64,000 nt of DNA, from contig KL647306.1 in assembly GCA_000727475.1 (NCBI GenBank), positions 1,619,835 to 1,683,834 on the forward strand. The letters are read 5' to 3'. Source of the DNA: Sarcocystis neurona (Eukaryota > Apicomplexa > Conoidasida > Eucoccidiorida > Sarcocystidae). Made by a program: the position numbers and the translations under genes. Under the pieces are notes generated by a model. That model worked only from the letters and a program-made list of their open reading frames with translations. It was not told the DNA's origin and ran no database searches. Shown in pieces: positions 1-11,989 of this stretch (the stretch's first letter is position 1; every line of letters starts with the position of its first letter).

Positions 1-255
1 ATATATATATATATATGGCGTGTGGAAGGTCACATATACACGCGGTATACATACATATATATATATATATGGCGTGTGGAAGGTCACATATACACGCGGT
101 ATACATACATATATATATATATGGCGTGTGGAAGGTCACATATACACGCGGTATACATATATATATACATATATAAATATATATTTATGTAGCGTGTGGA
201 AGGTCGCATATACACGCGGTATATACAGACACACATGCGTCCACCCATATTGATT
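1..255. repeat. 52-68 bp minisatellite, four units
   Basis: The block GGCGTGTGGAAGGTCACATA recurs at about 17, 71, 123 and, slightly altered, 191, each followed by a CACGCGGTATACATA segment and a (TA)n spacer. The spacing is 54, 52 and 68 bp, so unit length varies mainly through the (TA)n run. No gene is visible. Confidence 0.85.
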
Positions 256-1260
256 CATATATACACATGGCTCTCTCTCTCTCTGTATAGACACGTCATC
301 TATATATGTTGAATACCGCTGTCCTTATGTATTTCTGCATATACATATATCTCCCTGTAGATTTGTCCGTCTGTATAGATCCAGACATGTATATATATGA
401 GTATGTAGATGTATACCCAGTTGTGGGTATATATATGTACATGTGTATGTTTGACTGTGTAAAAGCTATATATCTATGTGTCTATATAATTGTAGACATA
501 TATATAGACATATACATATATGTGTGTGTGTGTAGACTCATACATATGTGTAGCTGTAGATTTACAAGTCTGTGTCTATACAGAGATGTGAGTGTACACA
601 TCTATATATGTAGATGCATATGTAGAGGTAGGTATATATTTGTATATGTGTATGTACGCCTATGTGTATGTGTCTATGTATATAATTGTAGACATATACA
701 TATATACATAAATATACAGATGTAGACATGTATATGTGTATGTGTCTACGTATATGTGAAACTGCATATGTATGTAGATATAAATCTATTCGTGTACGTA
801 TTCGTAGATCTGCATATATGTGTCTACGCATGTGCCCACGCATGCAGATGTATATATGAAAAAAAGTGTATGTCTAGGGGCGTATATGCATGTGGAGGTG
901 TACCGCGTGTGTGGGTGTAGACGCAGATATACGCAGATGTAGATATGTACATATATGTAGATGTATATTTCTCTACGTGTAAATATGCATCTATTATGTG
1001 CCGAATCATGGACACGTGTATAAACGCAAAAGGACACATACATATATGTACATACATGCGTATATATATATGTATATACGCAGATTTCTACGGATATATA
1101 TACATGTAGTTGCACATATATATGTACGTGTACACATTCTTCTGTACGTACGAGTGTGTGTATGTATGTGAGGACTTTCTATATATATACATGTATGTGT
1201 ATACACATATATGTAATATGTACATTTGTGTACGTGTTTATGGAGACAACGTAGTCTTTT
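256..1260. repeat. degenerate (TA)n/(TATG)n microsatellite block
   Basis: The sequence is almost entirely TATA, TATG, GTGT and TACA steps. The open frames translate to Tyr/Ile/Cys/His/Val strings, which is the signature of microsatellite translation. I see no splice-supported exon. Confidence 0.7.
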
Positions 1261-1660
1261 GGTGTTGTTTGTTCTGCTGCGTCGCCGCAGCAGGGCATGC
1301 AGATGTGTGGAGACAGCTTCTTTATATACGTACGAACATATGGTTCTGTGTTCGCTTATACACAGATTTTCCTGCAGAGCGACACCTCCATATATTTCCA
1401 TATAGAGAGATGGACATGCATACAGACGCGGATCTGCAGTACAAATATATATATGTTTGTGTTTACACGCTGTCCCGGATCCATCTTCTCTGTACGTAGA
1501 TCAACAGACATATATATACAGGTGTCTCTGCATGCGCATGCGCACGAGTATCTCTACGGACATTCGTGTGGACGCAGCTCCATCTTCTCAGTGTGCTCCG
1601 TCTTCTCTGTGCTTCCACACGAAGATTGCTGCAGCTGCTGCTCCTCTTGCTGCTGCTCCT

Positions 1661-1836
1661 CTTGCTGCTACTTTCTTTGCTGCTGCTCCTCTTGCTGCTG
1701 CTCCTCTTGCTCCTGCTCCTCTTGCTCCTGCTCCTCTTGCTCCTGCTCCTCTTGCTCCTGCTCCTCTTGCTCCTGCTCCTCTTGCTCCTGCTCCTCTTGC
1801 TCCTGCTCCTCTTGCTCCTGCTCCTCTTGCTCCTGC
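1661..1836 (+). repeat. CTG/CTC array ending in a 15-bp minisatellite
   Basis: (CTG/CTC)n grades at about 1706 into about nine near-perfect copies of the 15-mer CTCCTCTTGCTCCTG. Read on the minus strand it would give (EQEEQ)n; read on the plus strand it gives poly-Leu. It lies upstream of the first exon I can support for the plus-strand EF-hand gene and has the sense-strand CTG orientation seen in the other introns here, so I treat it as non-coding. The sequence from 1837 to 2468 continues CTG-rich without a clear exon; a small exon around 1851-1880 (an ATG-containing frame before a GTACGT donor) cannot be excluded. Confidence 0.7.
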
Positions 1837-2468
1837 ATTATGCGCGCAGTTGCAGCTCTGAAGGATGACCTTGCTGCTGTACGTTTTCTCGTGTCGCTGC
1901 TGTTGTTTCCGCTGCTGCTTCCTGCGCTTTGGCAGGTGCTGCGGCTGCTGGCGTGTCGACCCACCGCTTCCTGCGCGCTCTCTAGCGCGGCAACGTGTGC
2001 CCCTTGCTGATGCTGCTGGTCCTCCTCATGCCTCCTATCTGCTGCTGCTCTACATCTGCTACTGCTACATGTCTGCTGCTGCTGTAGATCTGCTGCCGCT
2101 ATATATCCGGTGCTGTTGATGCCGGTGTGGCGTGTAGCCGCTGCTGCTGCACTCGCTGCTGAGCGATGATCCACATGATTTTGAGCCGCTGTCTCCGGGG
2201 TGTCGGTGTTGCGGCTGTCTCCCTGGGGCCCCTGCCGTCTCTGCTGTTGCTGTGCGCATGCTGCTGCTGCTGCTGTGCGCGTTCTTTTTTCAGAGCTGTT
2301 GCTGCTGCTGGTGCTGCGGGTTCCGCTGCTGCTGTAGATCTGCTGCTCCTGTGTGCTCCTGCGCCAGAGCTGCTGCTGCTGCTGCCATTTCCTCTCTACT
2401 TCCGCCCCTGGTTCTGTTGCTGCTGCTGTCCGTGGCGCGCGCTCTCTTCAGAGAGGCTGCTGTTGTAG

Positions 2469-2644
2469 GTTGGCGCCAGTTCAAGAACGTGTGGCAGCAG
2501 CTTCACCGCGAAGTGCTGCTGTATGACATACAACGCACCGGGAACGTGATTCTCCTCTCTCCACAGCAACAGCAGCAGCAGCAACGGGGGCAGCAGGAGC
2601 AGCAACAGCAGGAGCAGCAACAGCAACAGCAGGAGCAGGAGCAA

Positions 2645-2675
<31 letters not shown>

Positions 2676-2900
2676 AGCAGCAGCAACAGGAGCAGCAGCA
2701 ACAGGAGCAGCGGCATCAGAAGCGGCAGCATCAGGAGCAGCAGGCACAGGAGCGGCCACAGGAGCAGCGACAGCAACAGCAGCAGGGACGGCAACAGCAG
2801 CAGCAACAGCTGCACCAGCAGTATCGCCAGAGGAGGGGAGCCGGGGCGCAGCGTCCTCACCAGGACGAACAGGGACAGCAGCAGCAGGCTTATCTTCATG
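2469..2900 (+). CDS. gene A exon: EF-hand-like segment with polyQ insert
   Basis: Translation from a TTGTAG acceptor gives WRQFKNVWQQLHREVLL, then YDIQRTGNVILLS, then a Gln-rich stretch of about 90 codons (2566-2826) and AYLH. The last base before a GTGAGT donor at 2901 leaves phase 1. The WRQF..., LYD..RTG.VI part resembles the helix and loop of penta-EF-hand proteins, in which a Trp-Arg-Gln helix precedes a D-x-D-R-x-G-x-V loop. The exiting helix (SDLAAILTGF) is supplied by the next exon, so the Gln tract sits inside the EF-hand. The 5' limit is uncertain: acceptors at 2452-2468 are all possible, and earlier exons are missing or unrecognised. The family assignment is inference; coding status is fairly likely because the phase matches the next exon exactly. 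Confidence 0.55.
2566..2826 (+). repeat. CAG/CAA array, exonic polyQ
   Basis: Interrupted (CAG)n with CAA, GAG and CGG variants, in frame with the flanking EF-hand codons. It encodes Gln with scattered Glu, Arg and His. It is one of the largest sense-strand CAG tracts in the window. Confidence 0.9.
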
Positions 2901-4091
2901 GTGAGTTGTCGTGCTCTACTGCAAGTGAGAACCGAAGGAGGGTAGGCAGGAGCAGCAGCAACATTCCCTCAGAAGCAGCAGCAGCTGCCACACCTGCTAC
3001 AGCAGTGCTAGCTCGAAGCGCAGCAACGAGCACTGGCAGTTGTCTTCCTCAAGAGAAGAAAGAGATTCCCCTGGCCTCGTGTCTTGCAGCCTCTAAGGAA
3101 AGGAGCCTACCGCTGCTGCTGCAGGATTCTGATGTGTGGGGTTGCTGCTGCCAGGAGGCTGAAATGTGGGACTGCTGCTACTGGATATACTAAAAGCAGG
3201 TGGTGCCGCTGCTGTGCTGAAAAGACGCGCTCGCCTGCTGGTGCGCTGCTGCTGGTGGGGAAAGTGCTGCGCAGGTTCTTCTCTGTGGAGAACGTGAGGT
3301 GCTGCTGGTCTTGCTGCTGCTGCATCTGCTTCTTCTTCTCCCACTGCTGAAGTAGTCGTGCTCCAGCAGACCACCCTGCTGTGCTGCTGCTGCTGCTGTG
3401 CCGTCCCAGCGCCTGCCAATGTTGTTGCTGTTGCGCTCCTGCTTCGGTTTTGCTGCTGCACTCGAACAGGATCACTTCTGTAGTAGATCCGCTCGTTCAC
3501 CGTCACAACGACAGACAACTGCTCTCTGCTGCTGCTGCTCCTCCTCTCTCTGCTGCTGCTCCTCCTCTCTCTGCTGCTGCTCCTCCTCTCTCTGCTGCTG
3601 CTCCTCCTCTCTCTGCTGCTGCTCGTCCTCGCTCTCCTGCTGCTGCTGCTCTACGTCGCCCCGCTGCCGCTGCTCCTCCTTCTCGCTCTCCTGCTGCTGC
3701 TCGTCGTCTTCTTGCTTTCGTGCCGCTGCTGCACCTTCTCTCTCTCTGCTGCCGCTGCTGCTGCTCCTCTCTGTGCTGCAGTTGCACCTCCTTTCTCTCC
3801 TGCTGCTGCTTTTCCTCCTCCTCTCCTTCTCCTCTCCGTCCGCAGATCCTCCAGGCTGCTGCTGCTGCTCTGCTGCTCCTGCTCCTCTTCTGTCGCTTGT
3901 GCTGCCCTGAACCCTGCAGAACTCCTTCTGCTGCTCTCTGCCCGCGACGGCTAGCTGGCGGAGTCTTGCTGCTGCTGCTCTTGCCCCATCTTCTCCACCG
4001 TGTCTGCTGCTGTGCGTTCGCCTCCTCAATGCTTTTGCTGCTGCGACTGCTTCTTCTCTTTCCTTTCTGCTGCTTCTCATGTCTCTTGCAG
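2901..4091 (+). other. gene A intron, CTG-rich
   Basis: It starts GTGAGT and ends CTCTTGCAG. From 3100 to 4080 it is rich in CTG, CTC and TCT, including five copies of a 21-bp unit (TGCTGCTGCTCCTCCTCTCTC) at about 3527-3640. The minus strand is therefore purine-rich and open, reading (QQQREEE)n, but I read that as a shadow of the pyrimidine-rich intron. Confidence 0.5.
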
Positions 4092-4233
4092 CGTCTGACC
4101 TAGCTGCTATATTGACCGGGTTCGTAGAACCTGCTGCGATGGAGAGTCTCTTCCTGCGCGTGCGGCAGCTGCAGTTTCCCTCGGATTTGCTTGTCTCTGT
4201 TGACTCTATTTTCCTCTTCGACAATATCTGCAG
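4092..4233 (+). CDS. gene A exon: degenerate EF-hand region
   Basis: A clean internal exon between CATGTCTCTTGCAG and a GCAG|GTATCA donor. It begins with two bases that complete the codon opened at 2900. It reads SDLAAILTGFVEPAAM, ESLFLRVRQLQFPSDLL and VSVDSIFLFDNIC, and ends with two spare bases. The first 10 residues would form the exiting helix of the EF-hand split by the polyQ insert; the second half looks like a further helix-loop-helix without a canonical calcium loop. 142 bp. Confidence 0.6.
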
Positions 4234-4895
4234 GTATCACACATCCATACGCCTGCCCCTACATAATTCTCCGCCACGTTTCCTCTTCCTTTGCATCTTC
4301 TGCTTCTCTTTGTCCCGCCTTTACCATCCGTACACCTGAACCTTCATATATATATACAGACGTAATCATATATATGCAAATGTATATGTATGCCTCCATA
4401 TTCGAGGAGCTATAAAAATAGCCTCCCTTCATCTACGAACATATATATAAAGTTATATGTGAATGTATCTGTATGTGGAGATGTCTGTAGAGACGGCTAT
4501 CTTCTGGTTGCTGACGTCGTGCTGCTGGTTCGATTTGTCGAGTAGGCGATGTCGGTTGAGTTCTCTTCTACGATTCTTCACTTCTTTTTAACGTGTACGA
4601 TCTGCACCTACGTACACATGAATTCTACGTACATATATATATATATGTTACGGACGTATACATCGCCTACGTATACGTGTTCCATAGCGGGATACATATA
4701 TGTCTCTTTCTGTCTCTTTCGATATATATATATATATATATGGAGGGATAGATGAATATATGTATACAGAGCATATGTATATATATACTAGATGAGGGTA
4801 CGTGTACTACTCTCTCTTTCTTAATATACATGTATTTCGTGTATACGTGTGTGCGTATATGTGTGTATGTAGTAGTATATATGTATGCATATGTG

Positions 4896-4927
<32 letters not shown>

Positions 4928-7900
4928 CGTACGTATGCATATATGCATATACACATATATATATATATATATATATATGTACGTAGGTCTATACGTACAT
5001 ACGGAAAATGTGGGGTGCTGGACATAATAATAGCAATAGGAAGAAAGGTCTGTCAGAGTGGGCAGGAAGCAGAGATGGACAAGTAGTGAAAGTGTGTGCC
5101 TTTGCTGCTGCTGCTCTTGGCAGTGATGGCCACTCCTGTCACTCCTCTTCTGTCTTGCTGCTGAGGTGCGGGGGGGCTACTGCGACAGCTGCGAGCGCCT
5201 GCCGCTCATGTCAAGCCGCGCTGCTGTCGCGTAGCTGCTGCTGTCATGACGCCCTGCTGCTACCCTGCTGCTGCGCTGCTGCTGCTGCCAAGAGCCTGTG
5301 CACCTGCGCCTGTGTGCACACCGCTGCAGAGGATTCTTGCTGTCGCTGCTGCTGCTCCTTCCCGCGCTGCTGCTTCCCGTGCTGCGGCTTCTGGTGCTGC
5401 TGCTTTCTCTGCTGCGTCTCGTCTGTTGCCTTCTCGGCTGTTTTCTTCAGTGCTGCTTTGCCTCCTGCTTCATCTGCTGCCTCTTGTGTGCGTTTTTTTC
5501 TCCGCTGCCTTAGCTGCTGCTTTATCTGCTGCTTTGCTGCTGTCTTATTTGAAGTGCTGCGGGGATAGATCCGCCGTACCTCAGCAGGGCGTTGAGACGG
5601 AGGAGGACAACAACTTCTCCTGCACCTGCTCGAGGTGCTGCTGTTGCTGCAGCTGCGGCGTACGCATTCGTTACTCTAGCTGCTGCTGGTGCAAATGTTC
5701 TTGCAGCTTCTGCTGTTGCTGGGGCTGCTGCTGCTTTTCCTCAAAGAGCCTTGGCGGCTGCTGAAACTGTTGCGTCGGAGTCTACTGCTGCTGCTGCCGC
5801 TTCTGCTGCTGCAGCTGCTGCTCTGTAGCTAGCGCGGTGCCAACGCTGCCACTGGGACTGCTGCTGTAGCTCTGGGAGTGAGCGTCGCGCGACTGCTCCG
5901 TCTCTGAAATCGCACCAATTGCGGCTGCTGCTGCTGCTTTGCATGCGCGCAGAAGGACCGATGCGCTGCGCCTTGCTCTCGACTACCTTGCTGCCTATGA
6001 GGGGAAACCAAACAGAGTAACCCCACAGATGCTGGAAGCGGTCCTCCTCACTCTGAGCAGCAAGCAGCAGGAGCAGCAGCTGCAGCAGCAGACGCAGCAG
6101 CACCAGCAGGCGCATAGACGACAGCAGGAACAGGAGCAGGAAAAAGAGAAAGGAGAACGCGGGCCTGCTGCCGGGCCGCACGCGACACGGGTAGACTTCA
6201 AGCCGCTGGTGAGCAGTTGCAGCACGAACCACGACAGCCGCACCAGCAAGAACGGCACTATTCAACAGCAGCAGCACTAGCAGCAAACGCACGCAGGTCC
6301 CCAAACACTCGACCAGAAGCGCTTGCAGTGCAAGCCGGGCAGCGTAGAACGCGTGGCCAGCAGAAGGAGCAGCCCCAGCAACAAAGGGGAACGCGCGTGC
6401 AGCCCCGCAGCAACAGCAGACTTGATCACTACGTCGAAGCAGCAGCAGCAGCATCGGGAGAGTAGCATGTGCAGGCAGCAAGCAGCAAAAAAAACAGCGT
6501 GGGGGCGCATGAAGCAGCAGTAGCAGCAGGGCAGCAACGTTACTCGAACGTCCGTCTGACACCGCAGCGCGGCACCGGGAACTGCCCACATGCAGCAGAG
6601 CAGCATGAGCGGGACAACTCCAGTGCTGGGTGAACCGCAGCAACCACGACAGAGCAGGCATGCAGGCTGGCGTGACCAGCAGCAGCAGCGAAGGACTCGT
6701 AGCACTGCCTCCTGGGAACTGCGTGCAGCCCCAGGAGGGCAGCGACCCCGCGTTGCCGTGCGAAGCAGAAGAAGAAGACAGCAGGCCGCAGCACAGAAGA
6801 ACAACACCACCCACATCCTACTCCTCGCTGCCGTAGCAGCAGGAGAAGAAGAGTCGTGTAGACCTCTGCCGGGGGTGGGGCAGGCAGAGGACGCGGGAGA
6901 GCAGCAGCAGAGGTCGACGGGCAAAACCATTCACGCCGGGGAGAGAGAGCAGCAGCAGCAGCAGCGGAAGAGGGACGTGGCCGGCAGCAACGTCGTCGCC
7001 GCAGCAGGCGAGGCGCAAAGACGGGGCTTGCAGCAGCAGCAGCACTGCAGAGGCAGCAGGCCCAGCAGCAGTGCCTCACGTTTGTGTAGAAGCGACGCCA
7101 GCAGCAGCCAGCAGAAGAAAAGATGGGTCGCTGCTGTTTTCTGCGGCACTTCTCCACTCTCACGTTCCCCCACACAAAGCCAGCCGCAACATGCACGTAT
7201 TTTCTTCTTCCATCCGTCTCCTCCTCCTGTCTCTCGACGTCTGCCTCGTCTCTCGTGCGCCCCCCCCTTCCTCCTGTCTCGTCTCTCCGTCCCCGTCTCC
7301 GTCTCCCTTTCTCCTCGCTGTTGCGCTTCATTTGTCCCGCCTGCCGAGAGACGTGCCCGGCATGAGTTGTTCTCCGTCAAAAAAAAACGCATGCATGTGC
7401 GTCTGCGGCTCTTCGAGCTTGGCCTCCGCACCTGCTGCTCCCCTCTCGCTCTGTTGTGTGAAGCGACGGGAGCAAAAAATGCGCTCTTTCAAAATTTCTC
7501 TTCTTCACGTGAAGAGATGACCGCCTCCCGTCTGAACCGCGTAGTAGCGCCATTGACCGCGGATGGACATACCTGCAGACGTATATTTACATACACACCT
7601 ACATATATGCATGCATATATATTTCTTGTACATATATAGACATACGCATATATATATATATATGTGTAGACAGAAGTATTCACGTATTAGCAATACAACA
7701 CGAAACCACGCCAAGAATCTACCATACGTGTGTATATATATTTGTGTATATTTTTCTTTGCTCGTACGTACGTATATATATATATATATGTTTATATGTA
7801 TATATTTCTTTGCGCGTACCACAAGAAATTACACATGTACACATCTTCAGGCCACGTTTTCTAGAGAAGTCCCATCTTTCCGCGAGAGATGCTTTTGCCT

Positions 7901-8186
7901 TGCAGTGGCGCAGAGAAATATCAAAAAAGTGTCTCGCTTGGTAGTCAGCCACGTGTGCAGGGTGTACGTACACCGGAGCCTTCGTTTGACACCCCACAAG
8001 CGAGACTCCTTTCGCTTGGCCCCTTCCTCAGCAGAGCGCTTCTTTGTGTCTCGCACTTGTGGAACTTTCTCTTGAAGCCACAAATAAACGGCAGCAGGCC
8101 CGGGCTGCACCTTCACGCAGCGTTTCCTCTCAAATTTCCCCCCGGCAGAGCGACGACGTCTCTGTATGTTGCTGCTCTCCTGCAAG
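4234..8186 (+). other. gene A intron: satellites and mixed CAG/CTG tracts
   Basis: The interval holds (TA)n/(TATG)n blocks at 4330-5000 and 7560-7835, a CTG-rich part at 5100-5830, a CAG-rich part at 6050-7120, and a pyrimidine-rich stretch at 7190-7340. Frames on both strands are open over hundreds of bases, but none shows convincing acceptor-donor pairs with non-repetitive coding content. A separate gene on either strand in 5.1-7.2 kb cannot be excluded. The palindrome GGTGTACGTACACC lies at 7961-7974. Confidence 0.35.
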
Positions 8187-8322
8187 CAAAGATATGCTGT
8201 CGTACCTGCGGAAGAAACTGGCTGCGCTCTTGCTGCAGACTTCCCAGTCTTTATCTCTCCTCTACATACCCACCTATATACATATGCGTACACATACATA
8301 TATATGTATATGTCACTTCCAG
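8187..8322 (+). CDS. gene A probable exon
   Basis: The acceptor GCTCTCCTGCAAG at 8186 gives one base that completes the codon left open at 4233. The reading then is KDMLSYLRKKLAALLLQTSQ, a charged and hydrophobic helix that would follow the preceding IFLFDN. The remainder up to a CTTCCAG|GTGTAT donor at 8322 is translated microsatellite (Tyr/Ile/His/Thr) and ends in phase 0, which is what the next exon needs. The true 3' end may be nearer 8260, so treat the last 20 codons with caution. A short alternative exon beginning with GFPFLPVD at about 8663 was also seen. Confidence 0.35.
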
Positions 8323-8699
8323 GTGTATTAATGCTTGTACGTCTATTATATGTCCATCTGTCTGTATGTGTATGTATGTCTGTGTGTGGGAATTTTGTGC
8401 TAGGAGTTGCTGAGTGCCGGGCGCACGAAATCACGTTTCTCTATACACAACACACATATGTGTATATCTGTAATTTACGTAGATGTAGGAGGTGAGAGTT
8501 TCCTGCTGCATGCTGGCAATGTCCTCCCGAAGTATTTGGTTGCGTCTGTGTGTGTGTGCTTCTGCGATAGTCTACGTCTGCTGCGAGGAGAGACCTTCTT
8601 GCTCTGCAGCGGTCTTGGGCACGTAGCACCTCTAACGTCTTTGCTGCTGCACGTTGACGCAGGGCTTCCCATTTCTGCCTGTCGATTGCATGTGCACAA

Positions 8700-9046
8700 C
8701 TGCTACTACGGCGACCGCTGCCGCTGTTGCTGCTACTGCTCTTGCTGCCATTGCTGCTGTTGCTGCTGCTGCTGTTGCTGTTGCTGCTGGTGCTGGTTCT
8801 GCTGCTGCTGTTGCTGCTGCTGCTGGTTCTGCTGCTGCTGTTGCTGCTGCTGCTGCTGGTTCTGCTGCTGCTTCTGTCGTTGCTGCTGGTGGTGGTTCGT
8901 CTGCCGCTCTGGCTTCTGCTGCTGTTGATTCACCAGCTGCTGCTGCTCCTGTGTTTGGCGCCGCCGTTTCTGCTGGTGCTCTTGCTTCTTCCATGTTTGC
9001 TGCCGCAATTTTTCCTTGCAATTACATTTTCTTTTTCCTTTTTTAG
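8700..9046 (+). repeat. CTG array leading into a 3' splice site
   Basis: Imperfect (CTG)n with GTT/GGT interruptions from 8708 to 8990, followed by a T-rich tract and TTTTTTAG at 9046. The array is on the sense strand of gene A and directly precedes the exon with the best calcium loop. Antisense translation gives polyQ, which I judge spurious. Confidence 0.8.
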
Positions 9047-9129
9047 GTGAAGACAATTTTCCTCGTTTTCGACGTGGGGAATGACGGGGTGCTGGAAGAG
9101 GAGGAGTTTCTTCGCCTGCTGTTGCACAG
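9047..9129 (+). CDS. gene A exon: canonical EF-hand loop
   Basis: The exon follows CTTTTTTAG and reads VKTIFLVFDVGNDGVLEEEE then FLRLLLHR. D-V-G-N-D-G-V-L-E-E-E-E matches the 12-residue EF-hand pattern at positions 1, 5, 6, 8 and 12 (Asp, Asp, Gly, Leu, Glu), flanked by FLVF and FLRLL helices, so calcium binding is plausible. It ends with two spare bases at a CACAG|GTTCGG donor. The next exon with matching phase is at 13418. This is the most diagnostic exon of gene A. Confidence 0.65.
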
Positions 9130-9459
9130 GTTCGGTGCCCGCTCCGCTCCTGCTGCAGCTAATACACAGCAGACGCTGCCTGTCCCGTTACTCTCAGCCA
9201 CAGGGGGGCTTCGTCTGTCTTGCTGCTGTTTTCGCTTTCTCTCTCTGTTCCACTCTTTTTTTCTGTTCGTCTCTCCACAAAATTATATGAAGTGGACCTG
9301 CAGTTGTCTCCCCCACTCAAGAAGTCTACGAAAGAAGTTAGAAGGTGCTGCTGTCAAACATCTCAAAATGAAGACGGAGAGAGAGAGAAGCACCCGTTGT
9401 AGTCAGCAGAATATATATACGTACGCACATATATATATATATATACGTATATGGATATC

Positions 9460-11240
9460 TCCTTGAGCAGGTCTCTTCCTGTATGTATGTGTGTGTGTAG
9501 TAGTATTCTCCTCAGTCTATCTCTCCCTGCATATTTCCCTCTCTGTACTTTTTTCCCCCTATACATATCTCTCCTTATATACATATTCCTCTATATGTTT
9601 CTCTCTCCATATATGTATTCTCTCTCTATATATGTTTCTCTATCTACATGTATTTCTTTTCTCCAGAGATCTCTCTCTATATATATATACATATATATTT
9701 GTCACCCTATGTATATTTCTCTCTATATATATATTTCTCTCTCTCTATATATATCTCTATATATATAGATATATATATATATATATTTCTCCCTATATAT
9801 ATATCTCTCTCTCTCTATATATATATGTATATATATATATATATTCTCTCTTTCTTTCTCTCTCTCTCTAGATATATATATATATATATTGTCTCTATCT
9901 ATATCTCTCTCTCTCGATATATATATATATCTTTGTATTTCTATGTATGTTTCTACCCCCTATATATATATATCTCTCTCTCTGTATCTATATATGTATA
10001 TCTCTCTCTCGATATATATATATTTGTCTCTCCCTATATATTTCTCTCTCTCTTGGTATATATATATATATATATATGTATTCGTCTCTCTATGTATGTT
10101 TCTCTCTCTCTCTCTCTTTATATATATCTCTCTCTCGATACATATATGTATATATATATGTCTCTCTGTGTGTATTCCTCTCCGTATATATATTTCTCTC
10201 TCTATATATTTCTCTCTCTTTCTTTCTCTATCTCTTCTCTCTCTATATNNNNNNNNNNNNNNNNNNNNNNNNNNNNNNNNNNNNNNNNNNNNNNNNNNNN
10301 NNNNNNNNNNNNNNNNNNNNNNNNNNNNNNNNNNNNNNNNNNNNNNNNNNNNNNNNNNNNNNNNNNNNNNNNNNNNNNNNNNNNNNNNNNNNNNNNNNNN
10401 NNNNNNNNNNNNNNNNNNNNNNNNNNNNNNNNNNNNNNNNNNNNNNNNNNNNNNNNNNNNNNNNNNNNNNNNNNNNNNNNNNNNNNNNNNNNNNNNNNNN
10501 NNNNNNNNNNNNNNNNNNNNNNNNNNNNNNNNNNNNNNNNNNNNNNNNNNNNNNNNNNNNNNNNNNNNNNNNNNNNNNNNNNNNNNNNNNNNNNNNNNNN
10601 NNNNNNNNNNNNNNNNNNNNNNNNNNNNNNNNNNNNNNNNNNNNNNNNNNNNNNNNNNNNNNNNNNNNNNNNNNNNNNNNNNNNNNNNNNNNNNNNNNNN
10701 NNNNNNNNNNNNNNNNNNNNNNNNNNNNNNNNNNNNNNNNNNNNNNNNNNNNNNNNNNNNNNNNNNNNNNNNNNNNNNNNNNNNNNNNNNNNNNNNNNNN
10801 NNNNNNNNNNNNNNNNNNNNNNNNNNNNNNNNNNNNNNNNNNNNNNNNNNNNNNNNNNNNNNNNNNNTCTCTCGGTATATATATATATATATATATTTGT
10901 CTGTCTATGTATATTTCTCTCTCTACATATATATTTTTCTCTCTCTATATATATATCTATCTCTCTATCGATATATATACATATATATATATATGTATAT
11001 ATTTGTCTCTCTCTCTCTCTATATATATCTCTCTCTCTCTATATATATGTATATATATATATTCATATATACGTATATATTTGTATCTCTATGTGTATTT
11101 CTCTCCGTATATATATTTCTCTCTATATATATTTCTGTCTCTTTTTCGATATATTTGTCTCTCTGTGTCCCCGTATATTTTCTCTCTTTTTCTCTGTGTG
11201 TGTGTGTGTAATTTTCTTCCAATATTTGTGTCTCCCTCTG
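9460..11240. repeat. (TCTA/TA)n pyrimidine satellite around the gap
   Basis: Runs of TCTCTCTC alternate with (TA)n in a loose higher-order order; similar strings such as TCTCTCCGTATATATATTTC occur on both sides of the gap (about 10175 and 11102). The 400-700 residue open frames crossing the N run are artefacts. This lies within the long last intron of gene A. Confidence 0.85.
10249..10867. other. assembly gap (619 N)
   Basis: A run of N inside the TCTA/TA satellite. The array probably could not be assembled across, so its real length may differ. Confidence 0.99.
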
Positions 11241-11989
11241 TGTGTGTATGTGTACAAATATATTTCTCTGCCCCTGCGAATTCGTTTCCCCCTCTATTTC
11301 TCCTCACGTATGTGTGTGTTCCTGTCCCGATATATTATTCGATTCTGCCACTCTTTATATTCTTCCACTTTCTCCATCCCCCCCCCCTTCCCCCCCCCCA
11401 CACACTTTCACTGCGCTCTGCTCTCTACCGAGCCGTGCTGGTCTGTCTGCGCGTGCCGCCGTCTCCGTCTGCTGCAGGTGACCCTCCGCGTGTGTCTCCC
11501 CGTCTCTCCCTGTCTGTGCGCGTCTCCGTTTGCGTCTCCTCCCCCGCATTTCGTCCTCCCTTCATTTGCGTCTCCGTGTCTTCGAGTCCCCCTCTACTAC
11601 TACTACTACCAGATATGCACGTACATCTGTCGTCCTGCATGCAGACATGTACGCACATTTTGCAGATGTCTCCGTGTGTGTGTAGTAGAGCAGAAATTCC
11701 TCTCCACATGTGTCAAGAGTGAAACTTGCTGTCGCAGCTTCTCCCGTCCTGCTCCTTTTCTCTCTATATATACGTGTGGAGGCGCAGGAACTTCTTCGGG
11801 TGACGAGGGGAAGAGGAAGGCCGAGGGCAGTTTCCTCGTTTTTTTGTTCATTTTGTAGAAGAAAAGGAGCACAGAAGGTGGAGAGCGAAACTCAGAGAAG
11901 AAAACTTCAAAAACAGGAGCGTTTCTGCAGGTCCCACCAGTGTTCTAAACCACGCACGCAGCCTCCCATATACGTACACATATACCTGC

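Noticed and set aside
3472..4224. Minus-strand frame of 250 codons with (QQQREEE)n
   Set aside because: It starts with TTG, overlaps a well-supported plus-strand exon and acceptor, and its charged repeat is the complement of a pyrimidine-rich intron.
9648..11858. Plus-strand frames of 440-736 codons
   Set aside because: They cross the N gap and consist of translated TCTA/TA satellite.
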